The position numbers were made by a program, and so were the translations under genes. This document shows, in pieces, positions 43,406-51,299 of a stretch of 64,000 bases of DNA (position 1 is the stretch's first letter; each line of letters begins with the position of its first letter). The notes beneath the pieces were generated by a model. It saw nothing but the letters and a program-made list of their open reading frames with translations. It was not told where the DNA came from and did not search any database. The DNA is from Holophaga foetida DSM 6591 (GTDB lineage: Bacteria; Acidobacteriota; Holophagae; Holophagales; Holophagaceae), in contig NZ_KI912268.1 of the NCBI RefSeq assembly GCF_000242615.2, positions 201,229 through 265,228 of the forward strand. The letters run 5' to 3'.

Positions 43406-44337
43406 ATATGCAGAACGCTGACTTGAGGGCCTGGCTGCTGGCCAGGGCGCAGGAACTGGGCTTCGCCAAGGTGGGCTTGGCCTCCTGCGAGTCCTTCGAG
43501 GGGGAGCGGAGCCACCTCGATACCTGGTTCGGGGAGGGCAGGGGTGAGCTGCTGCCCTACCTGGATCCCAGGGCCCTGCTGGATCCCCGGAGCCTCATGC
43601 CCACCGCCCGGACGGCCCTGGTGGGCTTCTTCCCCTACGCCCGCCCCGACGCGGTGCCGGGGGCGGCCCCGGGAAGCCTGCGGGTGAGCCGCTACCTCTG
43701 GGGTGGGGACTACCATGCCCTGATGAAGGCCCGTTTCCAGCGCCTCCTGGAGGGGGCCCAGGAGCGCCTTCCCGGCATCGATGGGCGCATCTGTGTGGAC
43801 ACCGCCCCCATCCTGGAGCGTCAGTTGGCCGTCCGGGCCGGCCTTGGCTGGCAGGGCAAGCACACCCTCCTCATCGCCGGGAAGGGCGGTTCCTGGGGCT
43901 TCCTGGGGGTGCTGCTCCTGGGTGTGGAACTGGAGCCCGACACCCCTTTCCCGGGTTCCCGTTGCGGGAGCTGCACCGCCTGCCTGGATGCCTGCCCCAC
44001 CGGAGCCCTCAGCCCCTGCCTGCTGGAGCCCCGGCGCTGCCTTTCCACCTACACCCTGGAGAGCGAGGCTGAACCGCCCCCAGAGGTCCTGGCGGCCATG
44101 CCGGAAGCCAAGTGGGTGGCGGGCTGCGATCGCTGCCAGGAGGTGTGCCCCTGGAACCGGGAGCCCCTCTGGGGGGACCCGGAGCTCTGGGGCGGCCCGA
44201 GCCCCCTCCACACCCTGGGCGCGGAGGATCTGCCCAGGAACACCTCCCAGTGGAAGAAAGTCACTCGCAGAACGGGTTTGCGGCGGGTCAGGCACCGCCA
44301 CTGGCTGGCCACGCTGGCCCGGGTTCTGGGGAATTAG
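43402..44337 (+). CDS. queG: Epoxyqueuosine reductase QueG
   Basis: A 311-residue cobalamin-dependent iron-sulfur protein that reduces epoxyqueuosine to queuosine in tRNA. ICVDTAPILERQLAVRAGLG near residue 131 has the catalytic Asp, and GWQGKHTLLI is the cobalamin side. Two 4Fe-4S clusters are shown by CGSCTACLDACPTGAL near 192 and CDRCQEVCPWN near 240. It is shorter than E. coli QueG (379 residues) because the C-terminal HEAT-like tRNA-binding part is missing. Two Met codons near the start are possible. Confidence 0.92.
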   Translation: MDMQNADLRAWLLARAQELGFAKVGLASCESFEGERSHLDTWFGEGRGELLPYLDPRALLDPRSLMPTARTALVGFFPYARPDAVPGAAPGSLRVSRYLWGGDYHALMKARFQRLLEGAQERLPGIDGRICVDTAPILERQLAVRAGLGWQGKHTLLIAGKGGSWGFLGVLLLGVELEPDTPFPGSRCGSCTACLDACPTGALSPCLLEPRRCLSTYTLESEAEPPPEVLAAMPEAKWVAGCDRCQEVCPWNREPLWGDPELWGGPSPLHTLGAEDLPRNTSQWKKVTRRTGLRRVRHRHWLATLARVLGN

Positions 44338-44351
44338 GAAAGTTTCGAAGT

Positions 44352-44373
44352 TTTCGTTGGATTCCCAGCGAAA
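44352..44373 (+). terminator. Terminator after queG
   Basis: A nine-base stem, TTTCGTTGG / CCAGCGAAA (one wobble), with loop ATTC, followed by TTTTT. It lies 15 bases past queG and before the speA ribosome-binding site. Confidence 0.55.
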
Positions 44374-44422
44374 TTTTTCCTCTAATGGGCATTCGAGAAT
44401 CATTTCGGGAGGCACAAAGAAA

Positions 44423-46321
44423 ATGGCGATGAAGCACTTCACCATCCAGGATGCGGCGACCATGTATGGCGTCAAGGAATGGGGGTACGGCTTCTTCGGC
44501 ATCAATAGCAAAGGCCACCTGGAGGTCTATCCCACCCGGGACGAGAACCTGTCCTGCGATATCCACGAGGTCGTCACCCATCTTCACAAGAAGGGCATCC
44601 GCACCCCGGTCACCCTGCGCTTCCCGCAGATCCTCGCCACCCGGGTCACTGAGCTCAACGAGGCCTTCCACAAGGCCATGAAGGAATACGACTACGAAGG
44701 CGATTATCAGGGCGTCTTCCCGGTCAAGACCAACCAGATCAAGGAAGTTGTCGATCACATCGTCAAGGCGGGCTACAAGTACCGCTATGGACTGGAGGCC
44801 GGCTCCAAGGCTGAACTGATGATCGCCCTGTCCATGAACCTCCATGCCGAGGCCCTGGTGACCTGTAATGGCTATAAGGATGAGTCATTCATTAGAATTG
44901 CGCTCCTGGCCCTGAAGGCTGGCCGCAACGTCCTCATCACCGTAGAGAAGATGACGGAGCTGCCCCTCATCCTCAAGGTGGCCAAGGAGCTGAAGGTGGA
45001 GCCCCTCCTGGGTCTGCGGATGAAGCTCAATGCCATGGGGAGCGGCAAGTGGGAGTCCAGCGCCGGAGATCACGCCAAGTTCGGCCTCAACACCCAGGAG
45101 ATCCTGGATACGGTGGACACCCTGGAACGCCGGGGCCTGCTGGATTCGGTCCAGGAGCTGCACTACCACATCGGCAGTCAGATCACCGATATCCGCAAGA
45201 TCAAGGCCGCCATCAAGGAGGCCACCCGGGTCTACGCCAAGCTGGTGAAGCGCGGCGTGCCCCTCAAGTACCTCAACGTCGGCGGCGGTCTGGGGGTGGA
45301 CTACGACGGCAGCCGCACCACCTTCCACAGCTCCATGAACTACACCATGGAGGAATATGCGGCGGACGTGGTCTACACCACCAAGGACATCTGCACCCAG
45401 GAGCAGGTGCCCGTGCCCAACCTCCTGAGCGAGTCCGGCCGGGCCATCGTGGCCTACCACCAGGTTCTGGTGGTGGATGTCATCGGCCTCATCGATACGA
45501 CCCACACCAAGTACCGGGTCGAACTGTCAGGCCAGGAGCCCCAGATCCTCAAGGAGCTGGCCTACACCCGGGACAACATCTCCGTGAAGAACTTCGCCGA
45601 GATGTACCACGACGCCATCACCCAGAAGGACGAGCTCATCACCCTCTTCAACCTGGGCTACCTGGGGCTGGATGACCGGGCCAAGGGTGAGATCCTCTTC
45701 TGGGAGGTCTGCCGCAAGCTGAGCCGCATCCTGAGCTACAAGAGCCTGAAATACATCCCCGAGGAATTCCAGGATCTCAACAAGAGTCTGGCGGACAAGC
45801 TCATCGCCAACTTCAGCCTCTTCCAGTCCATGCCGGACCACTGGGCCATCGACCAGCTCTTCCCGGTCATGCCCATCCACCGCCTCAAGGAGAAGCCCAC
45901 CCTGTCGGCCACCCTCTGCGACATCACCTGCGACAGCGACGGCAAGGTGGAGAAGTTCATCGACCTCAAGGACGTGCGGGACGAGATCCCCCTCCACGAG
46001 CCCAAGAGCGGGGAGCCTTACTACCTGGCCTTCTTCCTCGTGGGGGCCTATCAGGACACCCTGGCCATGCGGCACAACCTCTTCGGCAGCGTCAACGAGG
46101 CCCACGTCATCGTCAACGAGGACGAGGACTTCCGCATCCAGCAGATCGTGCCCGCCCAGACCACGGACGATGTCCTGAAAAGCGTCCACTACGATCCCGA
46201 CGAGCTGGTGGAAGGCCCCACCCGCCGCCGCAAGATCAGCGCCAACAGCGATGCCAACGAAGCCCTCAAGACCGCCCTGACGGAACAGCGCAAGCTGCAC
46301 ACGTATCTGGAGATGAATTAG
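44423..46321 (+). CDS. speA: Biosynthetic arginine decarboxylase
   Basis: A 632-residue PLP-dependent fold III decarboxylase converting arginine to agmatine for polyamine synthesis. The PLP lysine is in QGVFPVKTNQIKEVV near residue 100 and the substrate-site loop in YGLEAGSKAELMIAL near 125. LNVGGGLGVDYDGSRT near 285 and SESGRAIVAYHQVLV near 340 are phosphate-binding and dimer regions. The length fits SpeA (about 630-660). ATG 44423 follows GGGAGG; the open frame upstream lies antisense or out of phase with queG and is not coding. The kinase gene starts five bases after the stop. Confidence 0.95.
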   Translation: MAMKHFTIQDAATMYGVKEWGYGFFGINSKGHLEVYPTRDENLSCDIHEVVTHLHKKGIRTPVTLRFPQILATRVTELNEAFHKAMKEYDYEGDYQGVFPVKTNQIKEVVDHIVKAGYKYRYGLEAGSKAELMIALSMNLHAEALVTCNGYKDESFIRIALLALKAGRNVLITVEKMTELPLILKVAKELKVEPLLGLRMKLNAMGSGKWESSAGDHAKFGLNTQEILDTVDTLERRGLLDSVQELHYHIGSQITDIRKIKAAIKEATRVYAKLVKRGVPLKYLNVGGGLGVDYDGSRTTFHSSMNYTMEEYAADVVYTTKDICTQEQVPVPNLLSESGRAIVAYHQVLVVDVIGLIDTTHTKYRVELSGQEPQILKELAYTRDNISVKNFAEMYHDAITQKDELITLFNLGYLGLDDRAKGEILFWEVCRKLSRILSYKSLKYIPEEFQDLNKSLADKLIANFSLFQSMPDHWAIDQLFPVMPIHRLKEKPTLSATLCDITCDSDGKVEKFIDLKDVRDEIPLHEPKSGEPYYLAFFLVGAYQDTLAMRHNLFGSVNEAHVIVNEDEDFRIQQIVPAQTTDDVLKSVHYDPDELVEGPTRRRKISANSDANEALKTALTEQRKLHTYLEMN

Positions 46322-46326
46322 GCCAC

Positions 46327-47694
46327 GTGAACCCTTACCATCCCTCCCCCCTTCCGACAGAACAGGTCGAACTGCCTCCGGGACTCCAGGGCCTTCTGGA
46401 CCAGATCGCAAGGAATGTCCATGAGAATTGGGCTCTTGCGAGAATCCAGGAGGGCTGGGTCTGGGGTGCCCAGCGGAATGACGGACTCCGGCAGCATCCC
46501 TGCCTTGTCCCTTACTCGGATCTGCCGGAGAGCGAGAAGGGTTACGACCGCCTGACGGCTGAGCAGACCCTGAAGGCCATTCTGGCCATGGGTTTCCGGA
46601 TCCTTCCCCCTGAGCCCGGCGCCGCCTCTCCCGATGCCACCACCCAGCTGGTCCAGGCCCCGGCTCCTTCGGGTCCGAAAGTGCAGAACCGGGTGGGGGA
46701 TTTCATCGGGAAGTACCAGCTCCTGGGCCTTCTCGGCGCCGGTGGCCTGGGGGAAGTCTGGCATGCCCGGGATACGGGGATCACCCAGCGGGAAGTTGCC
46801 ATCAAGACCATCCTGGTTTCCGGGGAACATTTCCAATTGGACTCGCTGCGGTCTGAAGCCCAAGTGATGGCGAGGATGTATCACCATCCGAACCTGCCGG
46901 TTCTCTATGATGTGCTCGAAGTTACCGGCGGTTTTGTCCTGGTGATCGAGTACCTCCCGGGTTATGACCTCGACTGCTTTCTTCAGCACGCGCGGGGATT
47001 CATCAGCTGGTCGGACCTCCGGGCCATCATGCAGGGCATCCTCGCGGGTCTGGAGCATGCCCAGCGGTATGAGGTTCTCCACCGGGACCTCAAACCCCGG
47101 AACATCCGGATCTTCAATCCCCTCCCGAGGTACCGGGCGGTGCAGGTGAAGGATGTGAAGATCCTGGACTTCGGGCTGGGGATCCTCTGGAAGGAGTGGA
47201 ACAAGCAGGTGGCCGATGACTGGACGGCGACCTTCGCACCCTTCGCTGGAACGCCAAGGTACATGAGCCCCGAGCAGATCCGGGGCGGGCCGCTGGGCAC
47301 CGCGAGCGACCTCTACGCGGTGGGTCTGATCTTGTTCGAACTGCTCACGGGTAATTGGCCCTATGAGGTGCCCGAAACGCCCACGATCCGCTCCTTTTTC
47401 GAAGCCCATTGTGATCAGGCGCCGCAGGACCCGAGGCGGTGGCGACCTGATCTGCCGGAGGAACTGATTCCAATCCTCGATCGGTGCCTGTCGAAGGATC
47501 CCGGGCGGCGCTATTCCCGGGCCGAGGAACTGCGGGAGGTGCTGATGCCTCTCCTGGTGGACCTGGAAGCCCGATTCCCTGGCCCGACGCAGTGCGATTT
47601 CTCCGGCCAGGGCCTTCCCGGGGATCAGCAGGCCGGGATCGACGCCGATCAGGCGACCCGCAGCCTAGAACAACTCCGCAACCGGAGGGGATGA
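46327..47694 (+). CDS. Hanks-type serine/threonine protein kinase
   Basis: A 455-residue cytoplasmic kinase. After about 115 residues of unique N-terminal sequence the kinase domain shows all key motifs: LLGAGGLGEVWHARD (glycine loop, near 135), VAIKTI (Lys near 159), EVLHRDLKPRNIRIF (catalytic loop, near 250), ILDFGLGIL (near 281) and GTPRYMSPEQIRGG (near 308). There is no transmembrane segment or PASTA domain. The start is GTG, five bases from the speA stop, so the two are probably cotranscribed; a link to polyamine control is only inference. Confidence 0.9.
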   Translation: MNPYHPSPLPTEQVELPPGLQGLLDQIARNVHENWALARIQEGWVWGAQRNDGLRQHPCLVPYSDLPESEKGYDRLTAEQTLKAILAMGFRILPPEPGAASPDATTQLVQAPAPSGPKVQNRVGDFIGKYQLLGLLGAGGLGEVWHARDTGITQREVAIKTILVSGEHFQLDSLRSEAQVMARMYHHPNLPVLYDVLEVTGGFVLVIEYLPGYDLDCFLQHARGFISWSDLRAIMQGILAGLEHAQRYEVLHRDLKPRNIRIFNPLPRYRAVQVKDVKILDFGLGILWKEWNKQVADDWTATFAPFAGTPRYMSPEQIRGGPLGTASDLYAVGLILFELLTGNWPYEVPETPTIRSFFEAHCDQAPQDPRRWRPDLPEELIPILDRCLSKDPGRRYSRAEELREVLMPLLVDLEARFPGPTQCDFSGQGLPGDQQAGIDADQATRSLEQLRNRRG

Positions 47695-47840
47695 GCCGCG
47701 CGCCCCCTTGGCGAGTTTTCTTCATGCCCGGCCATTACTCTTCTCATCCGAGCCTTCACTGGGTGTTTCTGTCTGCACACTGGGATGCGGCGTCAAACCG
47801 TGAGCTTGCCAGCCTTTGTTACCTGGTATATGGGTTTTTT

Positions 47841-47908
47841 ATTTTTCATCCTGCCAATCCTGTTCAAAGCTTTTCAACAGGATGTGCAGGATGGGCAGGA
47901 TAAAAGCA
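47841..47908. repeat. CAGGAT-unit hairpin repeat, copy 4
   Basis: Left arm ATCCTGCCAATCCTGTTCAA, loop AGCTT, right arm with three CAGGAT units at nine-base spacing followed by AAAAGCAGAA. The same AAAAGCAGAA tail follows copy 2 at 9298, so the copies share flanks beyond the units. Confidence 0.85.
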
Positions 47909-47995
47909 GAAGGGCAATGAACTGCCATGGAAATAGGTCAGTAGTATTATATCTATTAAATATTTTTAATCATAAATGCTTCCGTATTGCCACTC

Positions 47996-48052
47996 GCTTG
48001 CCATCTTGGTGGGACTTGGTGCCCTTGGAGGCTTGGTGGTGGGGTTTTTTCC
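47996..48052. repeat. CTTGG-unit tandem repeat
   Basis: Five to six CTTGG-like units separated by three to five bases (CTTGCCAT, CTTGGTGGGA, CTTGGTGCCC, TTGGAGG, CTTGGTGGT). It has the same design as the CAGGAT family, with a different unit, and lies in the same gap. Confidence 0.55.
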
Positions 48053-48092
48053 TTTGTTTGCGAATGCCTATGAATGATTACCCTGCGTTTAT

Positions 48093-48413
48093 CTACGGCC
48101 TGCGCCGGAGCGCGAGCAGCAGCGCCTCGGCGCTGTCGTCGGATTCGCCGGACCACTGCCGATAGGCGCAGATGGCGGTGCGGGTCTGTGCGCCGATATT
48201 CCCGTCGATGGGGCCGGGATAGAATCCCAGCAGCTTGAGTTCTATCTGGATCGCGATCGCCAGATCCTGGCGGGCGGATCCATCCAGCGCCTTGAGGCTG
48301 GTCGAGCCGGGGCCATCACTTCCATAGCGGTCCCGGGGCTGCACCGAGAACAGGGCGATGCCCAGCGCCGTGAGGCCTGCAGTTGACAATGTCCGGAGGA
48401 TGGTGGGATTCAT
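48093..48413 (-). CDS. Small peptidoglycan-binding-domain protein
   Basis: A 106-residue protein. An N-terminal hydrophobic segment (LRTLSTAGLTALGIALFSV) may be a signal anchor. Residues 50-90 resemble a PG_binding_1 repeat: IQIELKLLGFYPGPIDGNIG followed by AQTRTAICAYRQW. It starts 12 bases after the TIR-WD40 stop, so the two are likely cotranscribed. It might tether the partner protein to the cell wall, or act on it; this is inference. Confidence 0.65.
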   Translation of the reverse strand: MNPTILRTLSTAGLTALGIALFSVQPRDRYGSDGPGSTSLKALDGSARQDLAIAIQIELKLLGFYPGPIDGNIGAQTRTAICAYRQWSGESDDSAEALLLALRRRP

Positions 48414-48425
48414 CTTTTCGATCCC

Positions 48426-51239
48426 TTATCGCGGAGGGGCGACCTTGGGTACGGCGTCCGTGCCGATCAGCTCCAGTCCGGTGATTTGACTGACCTTCTG
48501 GACCATTGCCGATGCGTTGCCAAGCTGATACGGGGGGGATGACAGGAATGGCTGCAGGAGGGATGGCGTGTCTTCGGAGGAATCCTGGGGGCGTCCTTGA
48601 GAGAAGTCGGCAACCCTCCAGAAGCGGAGGGTCCCGTCCGATCCGCCCGAGGCAAGCAGTTGGCCATCTGGACTGAATGCGAGAGCCAGCGCAAAGCCGT
48701 TGTGTCCAGTCAGGCGGGCGATGAGCTGCCGCTGCGGGAGGTTCCAGAGACGGATTGTCTGGCGATCACTGCTTTGCGATCCTGACGCGAGCAGGCTCCC
48801 CTTGGGGTCGATGGCGAGCGCCCAGACCATCAATGAATGATGCCCCGGAAGCGTTGCGATCTCGCGCCTTTGGTTGACATCCCACAGCTTGATTCTTGAG
48901 TCGCCGCTGCCCGAAGCGAGGAATGAGCCATCCGGACTGAACACGATCGGACGAACCAGATCCCTGTGCCCTTTCAGAACAGTGAGCTCGCGCTTATCGG
49001 TGGGATTCCATAGCCGGAGCGTCGCGTCGTCGCTCGCCGAGGCGAGGAGCTTGCCATCGGGAGAGAAGGCCAGGCCGCCCACGGGCTTTTCATGGCCGCC
49101 CAGGGTGCCGAGCGGCCGAAGGTCCGGCATCGCCCAGAGCTTCACCTTGTTGTCCCAACCTGCGGATGCGATGACACGGCCATCCGGCGAGAAGGCGATG
49201 CTGGTAATCCATTCGCCGTGATCCGCGATGAAGCGGCTTTCCCGCCTGTGGGCCCAGTCCCAGAGCTTGATGCGGTGGTCCCGGCTGCCCGATGCCAGCA
49301 GCTTGCCGTCTGGGCTGAAGGCCAGGGTGCGCACGGAGTCAGTGTGACCCGAAAGTTCAGCGATCGGACGCTGGTTGCCCACATCCCAAATGCGGATCTT
49401 TGAGTCATCTCCGGCAGTGGCGAGGACGCCACCATCCCTGCTGAAGGCAACGGCGCGTATGGGACCGGCATGCCCGATCAGCGACGCCAGGTAGCGCTGC
49501 TTCGTGACCCGCCAGAATCGGATGGAGCCGTCCTCACTGCCCGATGCCAGGGAGTGGCCGTCTCCGAAGAAGGCCAGCGAGGCTATCGCCTTCGTCTGGC
49601 CGCTCAGGGTCGTGATCTTGTACCTTGAGCTGATCTCCCAGAGGCCGACGGTGTTGTCCAGGCTCCCCGAGGCGAGAATCTGGCCATCGGGGCTGAAGCG
49701 GACGGACTCCACCGATTTGCTGTGACCGGATAGGGTGGCGAGTTCGTGCCAGGTCGCCACATCCCAGAGGCGCACGGTACAGTCCCATAAACCTACAGCA
49801 AGCTGGCTTCCGTCCTTGTTGAATGCGATGGATCGGGGAGGCTCGGCATACTTGAAGGGCGCCCTCGCCTCACGGCCCTTGGCCAGATCCCAGAGCCGCA
49901 GGGAGCGGTCCTGAGCCGCGGAAACCAGGCCTTTCTCGTCGGGAGCAAAAGCGATGGCGGATACCCGGTCTGAATGGCCGCTGAGAACCCGGATGGATGT
50001 CTGCGACGCCGTGTCCCAGATCCGTATGGATGGATCGTCCCCTGCGGCGGCCACCAGCCTGCCGCTGTGGCTGAAGGCAACGGTTCGCATGGGGAGGGCA
50101 CCTTGGTGGAGGACCGTGCGCAGCGATCCTGTCGCGACGCTCCACAGACGGACGCTCCCATCCTTTCCAGCGGAGGCCAGCACGGCTCCGCTCGGGTCGA
50201 AGCTCGTGGCACAGACGCTTCCCGTGTGGCCGGAGAGATAGGTCCGTGCCTTTTGGCCCGCCACATCCCAAAGGGTGATACGGCCATCGTCCCGTCCCCA
50301 GGCAAGCCATCTCCCGTCCAGAGACGCCGAAAGACCGCTGGTGAAGTGCTCGTTGGCCAGAGTTCCGCCCGGCAGGGCGTCGAGGGACAAGGAGGCCAGC
50401 AAGTCATCTTCAAGGGGATTCACATGGGCAAGCAGGCTGTGTTTGATGGCGTGGGCACCGTAGAAGATGGCCGCCGCCTCGTCGCGCCGCCCGACGGCAT
50501 CCTTGGCCTTCTGCACCATGAGTTGCGCCAGGCGGAGATTGTGGGCGCGTTCGATCTTTTCGGCTTCCAGGTGGCCGTGGTACCAGACGCTGCCGATCAG
50601 GGTGGCGAGTGCGAGGCCGACCGCCACGGCACCGGTGCGTTGCCAGAACTGGCGACGTTTCTCGCGCTGGCGGAGATCGTCGTAATTGATTCCAAGAATG
50701 CCCGCCAGGAGCTTCAGCTTGGCATTCGCCTTCCCATCCTTGCCCGGACGCACATCCGCCGCAATGGGTTCTGCGCGCTCCTGGGTGAGGTCCCCATGGT
50801 CGCCGACCCGGTAGCGCACTGACTCGGGAAAGCACTCCAGCAAGCCTGAGGTGGGTCTGTCCGAAGCATTCGGCTCGCCGTCCACGATCAGGCAGAGGAT
50901 GCGGTCTCCGCGCCCCAGCGCCTTGAATGCCGTGACTTCTTCATTCACCCAGTGCGATACCGCCGATCTGGGTGAGCAGATGACGATCATGTAGCGCGAT
51001 TGAGCCAGGGCTTCGCTGATGTTAGATCCGAGATCGGCCGAGGTGGGGAGTTCTTCGCGGTCCCGGAAGACCGGGAAAAGACGTCTCGGAACACTGCCGT
51101 CCCGCGAGGGACGTCCCACTAGACGCCGCGGAACGCGATACGTCTCCAGCGCCTTGTGCAGCCAATCGCCCCAGGGCTTGTCCTGGTGGCTGTAGCTGAT
51201 GAAAGCCCAGTATTTGTAGTCATTCGACACGGCTGCCAT
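48426..51239 (-). CDS. TIR domain / transmembrane / WD40 repeat protein
   Basis: A 937-residue protein. Residues 8-150 form a bacterial TIR (TIR_2-type) domain: WAFISYSHQDKPWGDWLHKA at the start, the LFPVFRDREELPTSADLG box near 55-71, and MIVICSPRSAVSHWVNEEV near 84-102, where the Glu100/101 pair matches the catalytic-Glu region of TIR NADases. One membrane helix spans about 202-220. The rest contains 14 WD40 repeats of about 42 residues, many ending in IRLWD or IKLWD, enough for two seven-bladed propellers. WD40-TIR proteins occur as signalling or immune effectors; NADase activity is unproven. The PG-binding gene follows. Confidence 0.88.
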   Translation of the reverse strand: MAAVSNDYKYWAFISYSHQDKPWGDWLHKALETYRVPRRLVGRPSRDGSVPRRLFPVFRDREELPTSADLGSNISEALAQSRYMIVICSPRSAVSHWVNEEVTAFKALGRGDRILCLIVDGEPNASDRPTSGLLECFPESVRYRVGDHGDLTQERAEPIAADVRPGKDGKANAKLKLLAGILGINYDDLRQREKRRQFWQRTGAVAVGLALATLIGSVWYHGHLEAEKIERAHNLRLAQLMVQKAKDAVGRRDEAAAIFYGAHAIKHSLLAHVNPLEDDLLASLSLDALPGGTLANEHFTSGLSASLDGRWLAWGRDDGRITLWDVAGQKARTYLSGHTGSVCATSFDPSGAVLASAGKDGSVRLWSVATGSLRTVLHQGALPMRTVAFSHSGRLVAAAGDDPSIRIWDTASQTSIRVLSGHSDRVSAIAFAPDEKGLVSAAQDRSLRLWDLAKGREARAPFKYAEPPRSIAFNKDGSQLAVGLWDCTVRLWDVATWHELATLSGHSKSVESVRFSPDGQILASGSLDNTVGLWEISSRYKITTLSGQTKAIASLAFFGDGHSLASGSEDGSIRFWRVTKQRYLASLIGHAGPIRAVAFSRDGGVLATAGDDSKIRIWDVGNQRPIAELSGHTDSVRTLAFSPDGKLLASGSRDHRIKLWDWAHRRESRFIADHGEWITSIAFSPDGRVIASAGWDNKVKLWAMPDLRPLGTLGGHEKPVGGLAFSPDGKLLASASDDATLRLWNPTDKRELTVLKGHRDLVRPIVFSPDGSFLASGSGDSRIKLWDVNQRREIATLPGHHSLMVWALAIDPKGSLLASGSQSSDRQTIRLWNLPQRQLIARLTGHNGFALALAFSPDGQLLASGGSDGTLRFWRVADFSQGRPQDSSEDTPSLLQPFLSSPPYQLGNASAMVQKVSQITGLELIGTDAVPKVAPPR

Positions 51240-51299
51240 CCCCTTGGGGTGTCCATTGAGGTGACACCGATTGTGTCATCACGGCCAGATTCCGCACTC

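Larger units (their letters stand above)
47695..48092. other. Gene-less 400-bp gap with repeats
   Basis: No credible gene is present. It contains a CAGGAT-unit hairpin (47841-47908), an AT-rich stretch (47945-47990) and a run of CTTGG units (about 47996-48052). Composition is more AT-rich than the coding regions. Confidence 0.65.

Noticed and set aside
43781..44422. Extended reading frame upstream of speA
   Set aside because: It lies inside queG in another phase; SpeA proteins begin at the ATG after GGGAGG.
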